From the NCBI GenBank assembly GCA_021734345.1, contig JAIPJC010000002.1:1-64000 (forward strand): DNA of 64,000 nucleotides, read 5' to 3'. Positions 57,624 to 64,000 of the stretch are shown piece by piece. The notes under the pieces are model-generated. The model was not told where the DNA came from and searched no databases. It saw nothing but the letters and a program-made list of their open reading frames with translations. The translations under genes and the position numbers were made by a program. How positions within the stretch are numbered: the first letter of the stretch is position 1; each line of letters starts with the position of its first letter. Source of the stretch: Kiritimatiellales bacterium (GTDB taxonomy: Bacteria > Verrucomicrobiota > Kiritimatiellia > Kiritimatiellales > Pontiellaceae).

Positions 57624-58397
57624 ATGAAGACATTCGATAGCATCGGATTCGTCGGCGGAGGTCGGGCAACGCGGTTCCTGCTCGAAGGCTGGAAGGCCGC
57701 CGGACCATTGTCCGGAAACATCCATGTGGCGGATTGCAATGCGCAGGTGCTCGATGCGCTCGCGGCCGATTTCCAGGGTATTGCCCGCGCAACCACCGCG
57801 CAGGCGTCCGGCTGCGAACTCGTCGTACTGGCGGTGCATCCGCCCGTGATGAAGGCGGCCATGGAAACCGTCAGATCCCACCTCGGACGTGCGGCGGTGG
57901 TGCTTTCGCTCGCCCCGAAGTTCACGGCGGCGGCCATCGCCGCCGCGCTGGGCACGGAGCGCATCGTGCGCATGATTCCCAACGCGCCTTCCTCGATTGG
58001 AAAAGGCTTCAATCCCGTTGCCTACGCCGCCGGCGTGGGCGCGGATGCAAAGACGGCACTGCGTGGACTCTTCGCCCCTTGGGGCGACGCGCCCGAGGTG
58101 CCTGAAGCCGATCTCGAAGCCTACGCCATCCTTTCCGCCATGGGGCCGACCTACCTGTGGTTCCAGTGGCAGGCGCTGCGCGAACTTGCGGCGGATTTCG
58201 GGCTCGGCGCGGCCGATGCCGACCGTGCGATCCTGCACATGGTCAATGGCTCCGCCGAATGCCTGCTGGCCGCCGGTCGCGATCCCGGCAAGGTGATGGA
58301 CATGGTACCGGTCAAGCCGCTCAAGGACGACGAGGCGGTGATTGTGGAAGCCTACCGCACCAAACTCACCGGACTTTACGCAAAAATAAAACCCTAA
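57624..58397 (+). CDS. ProC-like NAD(P)-dependent reductase
   Basis: The 257-residue protein has a Rossmann N-terminus (SIGFVGGGRATRFLLEGW) and the pyrroline-5-carboxylate reductase layout: LVVLAVHPPVMKAAMETV, RIVRMIPNAPSSIGKGF, and a C-terminal helical dimer domain (GPTYLWFQWQALRELAADFG). ProC makes proline, but this copy lies inside an arsenic operon, 36 bases after the permease and 19 before a thioredoxin-like gene. A link to arsenic is not known. It could be a housekeeping gene carried along or a different imine reductase. Confidence 0.75.
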   Translation: MKTFDSIGFVGGGRATRFLLEGWKAAGPLSGNIHVADCNAQVLDALAADFQGIARATTAQASGCELVVLAVHPPVMKAAMETVRSHLGRAAVVLSLAPKFTAAAIAAALGTERIVRMIPNAPSSIGKGFNPVAYAAGVGADAKTALRGLFAPWGDAPEVPEADLEAYAILSAMGPTYLWFQWQALRELAADFGLGAADADRAILHMVNGSAECLLAAGRDPGKVMDMVPVKPLKDDEAVIVEAYRTKLTGLYAKIKP

Positions 58398-58416
58398 ACA
58401 TCAACGAGGAAAAACA

Positions 58417-58647
58417 ATGAAGATACAGATTCTGGGCACGGGGTGCCCGAAGTGCAAACAGCTCATGCAGCACGCCGAAGAGGCGGTCAAGGCTGCCGGA
58501 ATCGACGCAAGGATCGAAAAGGTCGAGCAGATCAACGAGATCATGAAGTTCGGGGTGATGATGACGCCCGCGCTGGTGATCGACGGCGAAGTCAAGTCGG
58601 TTGGCAAGGTGCTTTCGCCCGAAGCGATCCGGGGGATGCTGCAATGA
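58417..58647 (+). CDS. Thioredoxin-fold redox-active disulfide protein (TM0996/MTH895-like)
   Basis: The 76-residue protein is a small glutaredoxin/thioredoxin-fold protein with CPKC active site (MKIQILGTGCPKCKQLMQHA) and a cis-Pro segment MMTPALVIDGEV. Such proteins sit in arsenic and metal clusters beside ArsP-type permeases. It may reduce the permease, an arsenate reductase or the following thioredoxin. It overlaps the next gene by 4 bases (ATGA). Confidence 0.88.
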   Translation: MKIQILGTGCPKCKQLMQHAEEAVKAAGIDARIEKVEQINEIMKFGVMMTPALVIDGEVKSVGKVLSPEAIRGMLQ

Positions 58648-59144
58648 AGCTGTGGCAGAAACTGCTGGCGGTCGCCGTGCTGGTTGGCGCGGTGGTTTTC
58701 GTGGTCGAGGTCAAGAACAAGAAGGGCGATTCCTGCTGCGCCGGCGGCGTCTGCACGCTGCCGCCTTCCGCCACCTCCGCCGCCGCGGAACCTGCCGGAT
58801 TGGTGGTCGCGGCCCGGCCGATGCCGAAGCTGGTCGATCTGGGCGCGGGCAAGTGCGTTCCGTGCAAGATGATGAAGCCGACGCTCGAGGATCTCAAGGC
58901 CAACTATGCCGACCGCTTCGAGACGGTCTTCATCGATGTCTGGGAAAACGAGGGAGCGGGGGAGCAGTACGGCATCCGCGTCATCCCGACCCAGATCTTC
59001 TACGACACCGATGGGAAGGAACTCTTCCGCCACGAAGGGTTTTTCTCCAAAGAGGACATCCTCGCCAAGTGGGAAGAACTTGGATACGGCTTCGCCGAAC
59101 CGCAGAATGACGAACAAGAAATTTCGAATATCGAAGGTGACTGA
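58644..59144 (+). CDS. Membrane-anchored thioredoxin-family protein
   Basis: The 166-residue protein has an N-terminal membrane helix (LLAVAVLVGAVVFVVEV, residues 7-23), a Cys pair just after it (SCCAGGVC), and a thioredoxin domain with CVPC at residues 71-74 and a VIPTQIFYDTDG segment. The redox domain is probably periplasmic. With the CcdA-like protein 2 bases downstream it would form a thiol relay: electrons pass from cytoplasm through CcdA to this thioredoxin. Its start overlaps the gene before it. Confidence 0.85.
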   Translation: MKLWQKLLAVAVLVGAVVFVVEVKNKKGDSCCAGGVCTLPPSATSAAAEPAGLVVAARPMPKLVDLGAGKCVPCKMMKPTLEDLKANYADRFETVFIDVWENEGAGEQYGIRVIPTQIFYDTDGKELFRHEGFFSKEDILAKWEELGYGFAEPQNDEQEISNIEGD

Positions 59145-59146
59145 AA

Positions 59147-59845
59147 ATGGAAGAGTTGTTCACCAGTCTGACCCGCGCCGTTGAGGGTGCGCCGCTGATC
59201 GCACTGAGCGCGGCCTTCATCTGGGGCGTTCTGAGCATCGTGCTCAGTCCCTGCCACTTGGCCAGCATTCCGCTGATCGTCGGCTTCATCGACGAGCAGG
59301 GGCGCATCTCCACCAGACGCGCCTTCTTTATCGCGCTACTCTTTTCGCTCGGCATCCTCGCCACCATTGCGCTGGTCGGTATCGTCACCGCGCTGGCGGG
59401 GCGGATGATGGGCGACGTGGGCCGGTACGGGAACTATGTGATCGCGCTGATCTTCTTCGCCATCGGCCTGCATTTGCTTGGCGTCATTCCCATGCCCGGT
59501 AGCGGGCCGGGCCAGGTGAGGATGAAGAAGCGCGGGCCGCTGGCGGCATTCATCCTTGGCCTGGTGTTCGGCATCGCGCTCGGACCGTGCACCTTCGCCT
59601 ACATGGCGCCGATGCTCGCCATCGTCTTCAAGGCCGGCGCGGAGCGGTCAGTCTATGCGGGCAGCCTCCTGCTGCTCTACGGCGTTGGCCACTGCGCCGT
59701 CATCGTGCTCGCCGGTACCTTCACCGAAGTCGTCCAGCGCTACCTGAACTGGAACGAAAAATCGAAGGGCGCGCTGGTGCTCAAAAAAGTCTGCGGCCTT
59801 CTCGTCCTGCTCGGCGGGCTCTACATGGTCTACACGGCTCCGTGA
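59147..59845 (+). CDS. CcdA/DsbD-like thiol-electron carrier
   Basis: The 232-residue protein has six membrane helices and the CcdA motif pair SPCHLASIP and GPCTFAYMAP, each with one Cys (helix 1 and helix 4). It moves reducing equivalents across the inner membrane to the preceding thioredoxin-family protein. It lies 2 bases after that gene, so they are coupled. A similar protein follows at 61762. The role here is probably reduction of a periplasmic arsenic-handling protein. Confidence 0.88.
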   Translation: MEELFTSLTRAVEGAPLIALSAAFIWGVLSIVLSPCHLASIPLIVGFIDEQGRISTRRAFFIALLFSLGILATIALVGIVTALAGRMMGDVGRYGNYVIALIFFAIGLHLLGVIPMPGSGPGQVRMKKRGPLAAFILGLVFGIALGPCTFAYMAPMLAIVFKAGAERSVYAGSLLLLYGVGHCAVIVLAGTFTEVVQRYLNWNEKSKGALVLKKVCGLLVLLGGLYMVYTAP

Positions 59846-59897
59846 GCAGGATTCCGGTTCCGCGGAAGTGCCGGCCGGAAAAAACGGGACAAATGGT

Positions 59898-59927
59898 TTG
59901 ACACTTAGCTAATCGACTAAATATAAA
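59898..59927 (+). promoter_or_regulatory. Promoter of ArsR gene 2 with operator-like palindrome
   Basis: TTGACA (59898-59903), 18-base spacer, TATAAA (59922-59927). The spacer contains TTAGCTAATCGACTAA, an imperfect palindrome. The -10 ends 7 bases before the ATG at 59934, so the transcript is expected to be nearly leaderless. Confidence 0.62.
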
Positions 59928-59933
59928 GGCGGC

Positions 59934-60293
59934 ATGAAACCAACCGTGGATGTCCTGAAAGCCCTCGCCGACCGCAACCGCCTGCGGGTGGTGGCCGCCC
60001 TCATGCGGCAAGAGGAGTTGTGTGCCTGCCAGTTGGTCGAGCTGCTGCGGGTGACCGGCGCGACGGCGTCGCGCCACATGGAGCTGCTGATCCGCGCCGG
60101 GCTGGTCAATGGCCGGAAAGAGGGGCGCTGGGTCTACTACCGTCTCGAAGCGGATTTCCCGGAACTGCTTTTCCAGTGGTTGGAGGGAGCCCTCCGGGCC
60201 GAGGCGGAGATCAAGGACGATGGGCGGAAGTTGGACAAGATCGTGGCTTGCCTGCCGCAGGAGCTGTGCCGCAAGCAGCGCACTAAACAATAG
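59934..60293 (+). CDS. arsR: ArsR-family repressor of second arsenic operon
   Basis: The 119-residue protein has the ArsR winged helix (VLKALADRNRLRVVAALM), the arsenite-type pair ELCACQLVELL and wing GRKEGRWVYYRL. A longer C-terminal tail (to KQRTKQ) follows. It has no ribosome site at the expected distance, and the -10 box is 7 bases upstream, so translation of a near-leaderless transcript is likely. It precedes arsC by 10 bases and likely represses the operon arsR-arsC-arsD-ccdA-arsA. Confidence 0.88.
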   Translation: MKPTVDVLKALADRNRLRVVAALMRQEELCACQLVELLRVTGATASRHMELLIRAGLVNGRKEGRWVYYRLEADFPELLFQWLEGALRAEAEIKDDGRKLDKIVACLPQELCRKQRTKQ

Positions 60294-60303
60294 GAAAAAC
60301 AAC

Positions 60304-60747
60304 ATGGATGAGAAACTGAAGATACTGTTCCTGTGCACCGGCAACTCATGCCGCAGCCAGATGGCCGAAGGTTGGACGCGCGCGCTGAAGGGCGATGTGG
60401 TCGAAGCCTATTCGGCGGGGATCGAAACCCACGGCCTCAACCCCAATGCCGTCAAGGTGATGGCCGAGGCGGGCGTGGACATTTCCGGCCACAAGTCCGA
60501 GAACGTCGCGGATCTGCTCCATATTCCGTTCGACTATGTCGTGACGGTATGCGGCCACGCCAACGAGCATTGCCCGTTCTTTCCCGGCAAGGCCAAAATC
60601 GTCCACGTCGGCTTCGACGATCCGCCGAAACTCGCCCGCGAACTGGCGGCTCGGGGAAAGTCCGAAGATGAGCAGCTCGACTGCTACCGTAAAGTCCGCG
60701 ATGAGATCAGGGCGTTTGTCGAAACACTGCCGGGCAGTCTGGTTTGA
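60304..60747 (+). CDS. arsC: Arsenate reductase, low-molecular-weight phosphatase type
   Basis: The 147-residue protein has the LMW-PTP signature CTGNSCRSQMAEGW (P-loop Cys and Ser/Arg), and a VTVCGHANEHCPFFPG segment with further Cys residues, as in thioredoxin-linked arsenate reductases of the Staphylococcus pI258 type. It reduces arsenate to arsenite, using thioredoxin. The ATG at 60304 has AGGAAAAAC upstream. It precedes the ArsD fusion by 44 bases. Thioredoxin-fold proteins in the island may serve as its partner. Confidence 0.93.
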   Translation: MDEKLKILFLCTGNSCRSQMAEGWTRALKGDVVEAYSAGIETHGLNPNAVKVMAEAGVDISGHKSENVADLLHIPFDYVVTVCGHANEHCPFFPGKAKIVHVGFDDPPKLARELAARGKSEDEQLDCYRKVRDEIRAFVETLPGSLV

Positions 60748-60791
60748 AAAGGAAGCAATTGAATCAACCAAGCGCAAAAGGAGTCTTGTTT

Positions 60792-61745
60792 ATGAGGAAT
60801 GAAATCAAAGTATTTGACCCGCCAATGTGCTGTTCGAGCGGAGTGTGCGGAACCAGCGTCGATACGGAGCTGGTACGGTTTGCCGGCGATCTGGAGTTTC
60901 TAAAGAAGAACGGCGTTGCCGTGCGGCGGTACAACCTCTCTTCCGAACCGGCGGCATTTGTCGCGGAAACCATCGTGAAGGAAACGCTGGCGAAAGACGG
61001 AAACGACTGTCTTCCGCTGGTGATGGTGAACGGAAAAATCGTCGGCAAAGGAAGCTACCCGGCGCGGGCGGAACTGCTGAAACAGGTCGGCCTGGAAGCC
61101 CCTTCCGCGGAACCGGCTCAACCGGCGTTTTCAGATTGCGGACCGGGCTGTGACTGCAACGGCGCTCCTGCCGGGGCAAAAAAACTCAAGAAGCTGGTCG
61201 GCTCGGCGGTGCTGGTTGCCGCGCTCTGTATTCTTGGGGTTAAACTTGCGCGGGCACAATCGGAGAAGCAACCCGATGCCTCGGCGGCGACCCCGCCGCC
61301 GGCCTTTGCGGTTGCAGCGCTATCTGCGCCCGAACCGGCACCGGTGGTTGCGGAGGCGAACAAGGAATTTCAAAAGCTGAATGCACTGAGCGAATTGAAC
61401 ACGGTGGCCATCCAGCAGGATGCCGTGCTGGTCTTTGTTCCAAACGCTGGAAACGATGCCATGGCACCCGCCACCGAATCGGCCATGCAGGCCGCGCAAA
61501 AGACGCTTAAACGCAGTGAGCTGGAGCTCGGATTATACACGCTGGATCGTGTGGCGGCCGACTATCCAATGATTTCCGCCCAAACCGCCACCCCGGCGAT
61601 TCTGGTTATGGCCAAAGGACGCGGAATGTCGGTGGTTCCGGCGGATGCGGCCGAATCGAAAATCCTGCAGGCGTTCATGTCTGCTTCGAGCGCCGGAGGC
61701 TGCGGGTCGGGCGGGTGCGGGCCATCGGCGGCAGGATGCAACTAG
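60792..61745 (+). CDS. arsD: ArsD arsenic chaperone fused to membrane/export segment and thioredoxin-like domain
   Basis: Residues 1-125 match ArsD (FDPPMCCSSGVCGTSVD; Cys13, Cys14 and Cys19 equal the E. coli Cys12/13/18 site; second Cys group CGPGCDC at 116-122). Residues 130-155 are a lysine-rich patch plus hydrophobic stretch (KKLKKLVGSAVLVAALCILGVKLARAQS) that looks like a signal anchor or signal peptide. Residues 180-317 form a domain with a thioredoxin-like pattern (QDAVLVFVPN, a TPAILVMA cis-Pro segment) and a Cys-rich end GGCGSGGCGPSAAGC. ArsD normally is about 120 residues. There is no frameshift or internal start at the join. The fusion implies a link of cytoplasmic ArsD to a periplasmic domain. 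AGGAG precedes the ATG. Confidence 0.85.
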   Translation: MRNEIKVFDPPMCCSSGVCGTSVDTELVRFAGDLEFLKKNGVAVRRYNLSSEPAAFVAETIVKETLAKDGNDCLPLVMVNGKIVGKGSYPARAELLKQVGLEAPSAEPAQPAFSDCGPGCDCNGAPAGAKKLKKLVGSAVLVAALCILGVKLARAQSEKQPDASAATPPPAFAVAALSAPEPAPVVAEANKEFQKLNALSELNTVAIQQDAVLVFVPNAGNDAMAPATESAMQAAQKTLKRSELELGLYTLDRVAADYPMISAQTATPAILVMAKGRGMSVVPADAAESKILQAFMSASSAGGCGSGGCGPSAAGCN

Positions 61746-61761
61746 GCGAAAAGGAAATAAC

Positions 61762-62457
61762 ATGCTCGAATCGATAACCAACTCGCTTCAAAACGTTGCG
61801 GACCATCCGCTGGGGCTGCTGTTCGCGCTGCTGCTCGGCGTGGTCAGCGCGGCCACCAGCGCCTGCTGCACCCTGCCCGCGCTGGGTGTACTGGTCGGCT
61901 ATTCCGGTTCGCAGCAAAGCGGCACTAAAAAAACCGCGATTCAAACGGTATTGATTTTCACGCTGGGCATTGTTTTGTCGTTGATGTTTATCGGCGCGAT
62001 CGCCGGGTTTGTTGGCCAGACGGCGCAGTTTGCGCTGGGCAAATACTGGAAGCTGTTTGCGGGCATGGCCGCCATTTTTCTCGGCCTCGCTTCAACCAAC
62101 CTGCTGCCCTTCAAGCTCTCCTTTGGCACCTTTGCCGGCGTGCGCGAAAAAGCGGGCCGCTACGGGGTTCTGGTTTCCGGTCTGCTGCTGGGCGGCATTG
62201 TCGCCGCCAGTTCGCTGCCGTGCAATCCGGGTATCTTTATCGTCATCGGCGCATCGATTCTTCAAGGGAAAATTGTTTGGGCGATTTGCATGCTGGCGAT
62301 GTTTGCCATCGGCTTCAGCCTGCCGCTCGGCGCGGTTCTGCTGGGCATTTCCCTCACAAAAGTCAGCTTTGCCGCCAAGGGATTTGATACGGCGGTTCGC
62401 TGGATCGCCGGCACGGTGCTGATTCTTGCGGGATTCTATATTTTGCTTGGATTTTAA
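61762..62457 (+). CDS. CcdA-like membrane protein, second copy
   Basis: The 231-residue protein has six membrane helices with one Cys pair in helix 1 (TSACCTLPALG) and one Cys in helix 4 (SSLPCNPG), the topology of CcdA/DsbD beta domains. The CC in helix 1 differs from the single Cys of typical members. It lies 16 bases after the ArsD fusion gene and probably hands electrons to its periplasmic domain. It is not alike in detail to the ArsG permeases I know. The start at 61762 follows AAAAGGAAAT. Confidence 0.82.
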   Translation: MLESITNSLQNVADHPLGLLFALLLGVVSAATSACCTLPALGVLVGYSGSQQSGTKKTAIQTVLIFTLGIVLSLMFIGAIAGFVGQTAQFALGKYWKLFAGMAAIFLGLASTNLLPFKLSFGTFAGVREKAGRYGVLVSGLLLGGIVAASSLPCNPGIFIVIGASILQGKIVWAICMLAMFAIGFSLPLGAVLLGISLTKVSFAAKGFDTAVRWIAGTVLILAGFYILLGF

Positions 62458-62479
62458 CAACAACGGAAGAAACACGACC

Positions 62480-64000
62480 ATGAAGAAGCTTATTGAGGAA
62501 GCGCCCAGATTTCTGTTTTTCACCGGAAAAGGCGGCGTCGGTAAAACCTCGATGGCCTGCACAACGGCGGTCGGCCTGGCCGACCGGGGCAAAAAGGTTC
62601 TGCTGATCAGCACCGATCCCGCCTCCAATCTGGACGAGGTGCTCGAAACGCCGCTCGCTTCAACACCTGTTCCGGTCAACGGAGTCGAGGGGCTCTTTGC
62701 CATGAATATCAATCCGATCCAGGCGGCGGCGGAATACCGCGAGCGCATGGTCGGCCCATACCGAGGCGTACTGCCCGATGCCTCGATCCAGCAGATGGAA
62801 GAACAGCTCTCCGGTGCCTGCACGGTCGAAATCGCCGGCTTCAACGAATTCTCGAAATTCGTCGGCGATGAACAGACCGGCGCGGGCTACGACCATATCG
62901 TGCTCGACACCGCGCCGACCGGCCACACGTTGCGCCTGCTCAATCTGCCCGCCGCCTGGAGCGATTTTATCGCCGACAACAAAACCGGCAGCTCCTGCCT
63001 CGGCCCGCTGGCCGGGCTGGCCGAACAGCACAAGCTGTTTGAAAAAGTCATCGCATCGCTGAAGAACCCCGAAAAAACCCGGCTGGTCCTGGTCGCCCGC
63101 GCCGATGCCATGAGCCTCAAGGAAGCTGCCCGCGCCGCCGCCGAACTCGGTGCGCAGGGCATGAACAATCAATGCCTGATCGTCAACGGACTCTTTCTCA
63201 ACGACTCGGACGATCCCGTCGCCAAGGCCTTCGGTGCGCAAACCCGGATGATGCTCGAACAGATTCCGGCGGCCTTGAAAAAGCTGCCAATTTACCGGGT
63301 GCCGTTCCGCGCCGCCGGAATCATGGGACTGGCCGCCCTGCGCAGCGTCAGCCGCGACGAACCCGAAGCCGCCCCGGAATCAACGCCCGCCAGCCTGTCG
63401 TTGGATTTCCCTGCTTTGCAGGAGTGGGATCGATTTCTCGACGGACTCGCCGCAGCGGGCAAAGGCGTAATCCTGACGCTCGGCAAAGGCGGAGTCGGCA
63501 AAACCACCATGGCCGCGCTGATCGCATCCGAGCTGGCGCAACGCGGACATTCCGTTCTGCTCTCCACCACCGATCCGGCGGCGCACATTGCCGACGCATT
63601 GGGAAAGGCACATCAAAACATCGAGGTCGCCCGCATCGATCCCAAAGCCGAAACCACGCGCTATGTCGAAAACGTGCTGGCCAAAAACCGGGATATCCTA
63701 TCGCCCGAAAACATGGAGCTTCTCGAAGAGGAAATGCGCTCTCCCTGCATCGAAGAGATTGCCGTCTTCCAGGCGTTTGCCGAAACCGTGGCGCGCGGCA
63801 CGGAGCAGTTCATTGTCCTCGACACCGCGCCGACCGGCCACACCCTGCTGCTGCTCGACTCCACGCAGGCCTACCACAAGGAAGTCTCCCGCTCATCGGA
63901 AGATCTGCCCGAAGCCGTCAAGGAACTGCTGCCGCGCATCCGCGACCCGCATTTCACCCGCATGTTGATTGTTACGCTCCCCGAAGCCACTCCCGTGCAT
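62480..64000 (+). CDS. arsA: ArsA arsenite-transporting ATPase (3' end outside window)
   Basis: The 507 residues visible include both ATPase halves: the first P-loop TGKGGVGKTSMA with STDPASNLDEVL and DTAPTGHTLRLL, and the second P-loop LGKGGVGKTTMAA with STTDPAAHIADALG and DTAPTGHTLLLL. ArsA drives arsenite efflux with ArsB or Acr3 and accepts arsenite from ArsD. It runs to the last base of the window without a stop, so the C-terminal part is missing. The pump (arsB or acr3) is not in the window and may lie just downstream. The ATG at 62480 follows AACGGAAGA. Confidence 0.95.
   Translation, partial: MKKLIEEAPRFLFFTGKGGVGKTSMACTTAVGLADRGKKVLLISTDPASNLDEVLETPLASTPVPVNGVEGLFAMNINPIQAAAEYRERMVGPYRGVLPDASIQQMEEQLSGACTVEIAGFNEFSKFVGDEQTGAGYDHIVLDTAPTGHTLRLLNLPAAWSDFIADNKTGSSCLGPLAGLAEQHKLFEKVIASLKNPEKTRLVLVARADAMSLKEAARAAAELGAQGMNNQCLIVNGLFLNDSDDPVAKAFGAQTRMMLEQIPAALKKLPIYRVPFRAAGIMGLAALRSVSRDEPEAAPESTPASLSLDFPALQEWDRFLDGLAAAGKGVILTLGKGGVGKTTMAALIASELAQRGHSVLLSTTDPAAHIADALGKAHQNIEVARIDPKAETTRYVENVLAKNRDILSPENMELLEEEMRSPCIEEIAVFQAFAETVARGTEQFIVLDTAPTGHTLLLLDSTQAYHKEVSRSSEDLPEAVKELLPRIRDPHFTRMLIVTLPEATPVH

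Noticed and set aside
61762-62457. ArsG-type aromatic arsenical permease
   Set aside because: The CcdA-like protein has CC and SLPC motifs that differ from the SPCP-type sequence I associate with ArsG; the call stays CcdA-like.

Overview
The window is 64 kb of a GC-rich chromosome, probably from a marine or anoxic-sediment member of the PVC group, most plausibly Kiritimatiellota (Pontiella-like). This rests on four secreted sulfatases with CxPxR formylglycine sites, several Gfo/Idh oxidoreductases with Tat-like leaders, a PEP-CTERM protein, proteins with DxDGDGxxN calcium-loop modules, an ArsR-RND-LolA-porin operon, and anaerobe-type functions (ThiH, FeoAB, multihaem cytochrome). No rRNA, phage, transposase or CRISPR array was seen. 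The assignment is by gene content only.

Layout. 1-9.1 kb: the 3' end of hrpB, a Tat-exported Gfo/Idh protein, a signal-peptide-bearing LigB-like DNA ligase, and an operon (ArsR, MMPL/RND pump, LolA-like protein, beta-barrel protein) behind an ArsR operator. 9.2-12.1 kb: an ECF sigma factor, a membrane protein with a CBM48-like domain (probable anti-sigma), a secreted protein, two small Cys-rich secreted paralogues and a small membrane protein; four near-identical promoter motifs tie these together. 12.3-14.9 kb: a nine-haem surface cytochrome. 15-30.7 kb: a polysaccharide locus with a GH2-like lipoprotein, a LacI regulator, a large orphan glycosidase-like protein, a GPH symporter, two sulfatases, two GH128-like proteins, a PEP-CTERM protein and a secreted protein. 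Five promoters here carry the same CCCGGG-centred palindrome, a likely LacI regulon.

30.7-39 kb: a BioD-like ATPase, a PAS-AraC regulator divergent from an operon of three Gfo/Idh enzymes plus a DUF1080 (3-keto-glycoside hydrolase-like) protein, and a GltD-like flavoprotein. 39-43 kb: DtxR-type regulator, a small protein, FeoA, FeoB and FeoC-like protein, with a DtxR-like operator and a 131-bp palindromic element between feoB and feoC. 42.9-47.8 kb: two more sulfatases. 47.8-50.6 kb: thiSGH under a TPP riboswitch and terminator, with a four-helix-bundle (S23-like) gene inserted between thiG and thiH. 50.7-55.9 kb: two identical tRNA-Glu genes, a TldD/TldE-type protease pair, a HAD phosphatase and an AT-rich two-gene cassette containing an in-frame palindromic repeat.

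55.9-64 kb is an arsenic-resistance island in two operons, each led by an ArsR gene: ArsP-type permease, ProC-like reductase, two thioredoxin-fold proteins and a CcdA-like protein; then ArsC, an ArsD fused to a membrane segment and an extra domain, a second CcdA-like protein, and ArsA running off the window edge. The pairing of thiol relays (thioredoxins, CcdA-like proteins) with arsenic chaperone, reductase and ATPase suggests electron delivery across the membrane is part of arsenic handling here. The most novel items are the ECF/CBM48/Cys-rich regulon, the LacI-type sulfated-glycan regulon with duplicated GH128 modules, and the ArsD fusion.
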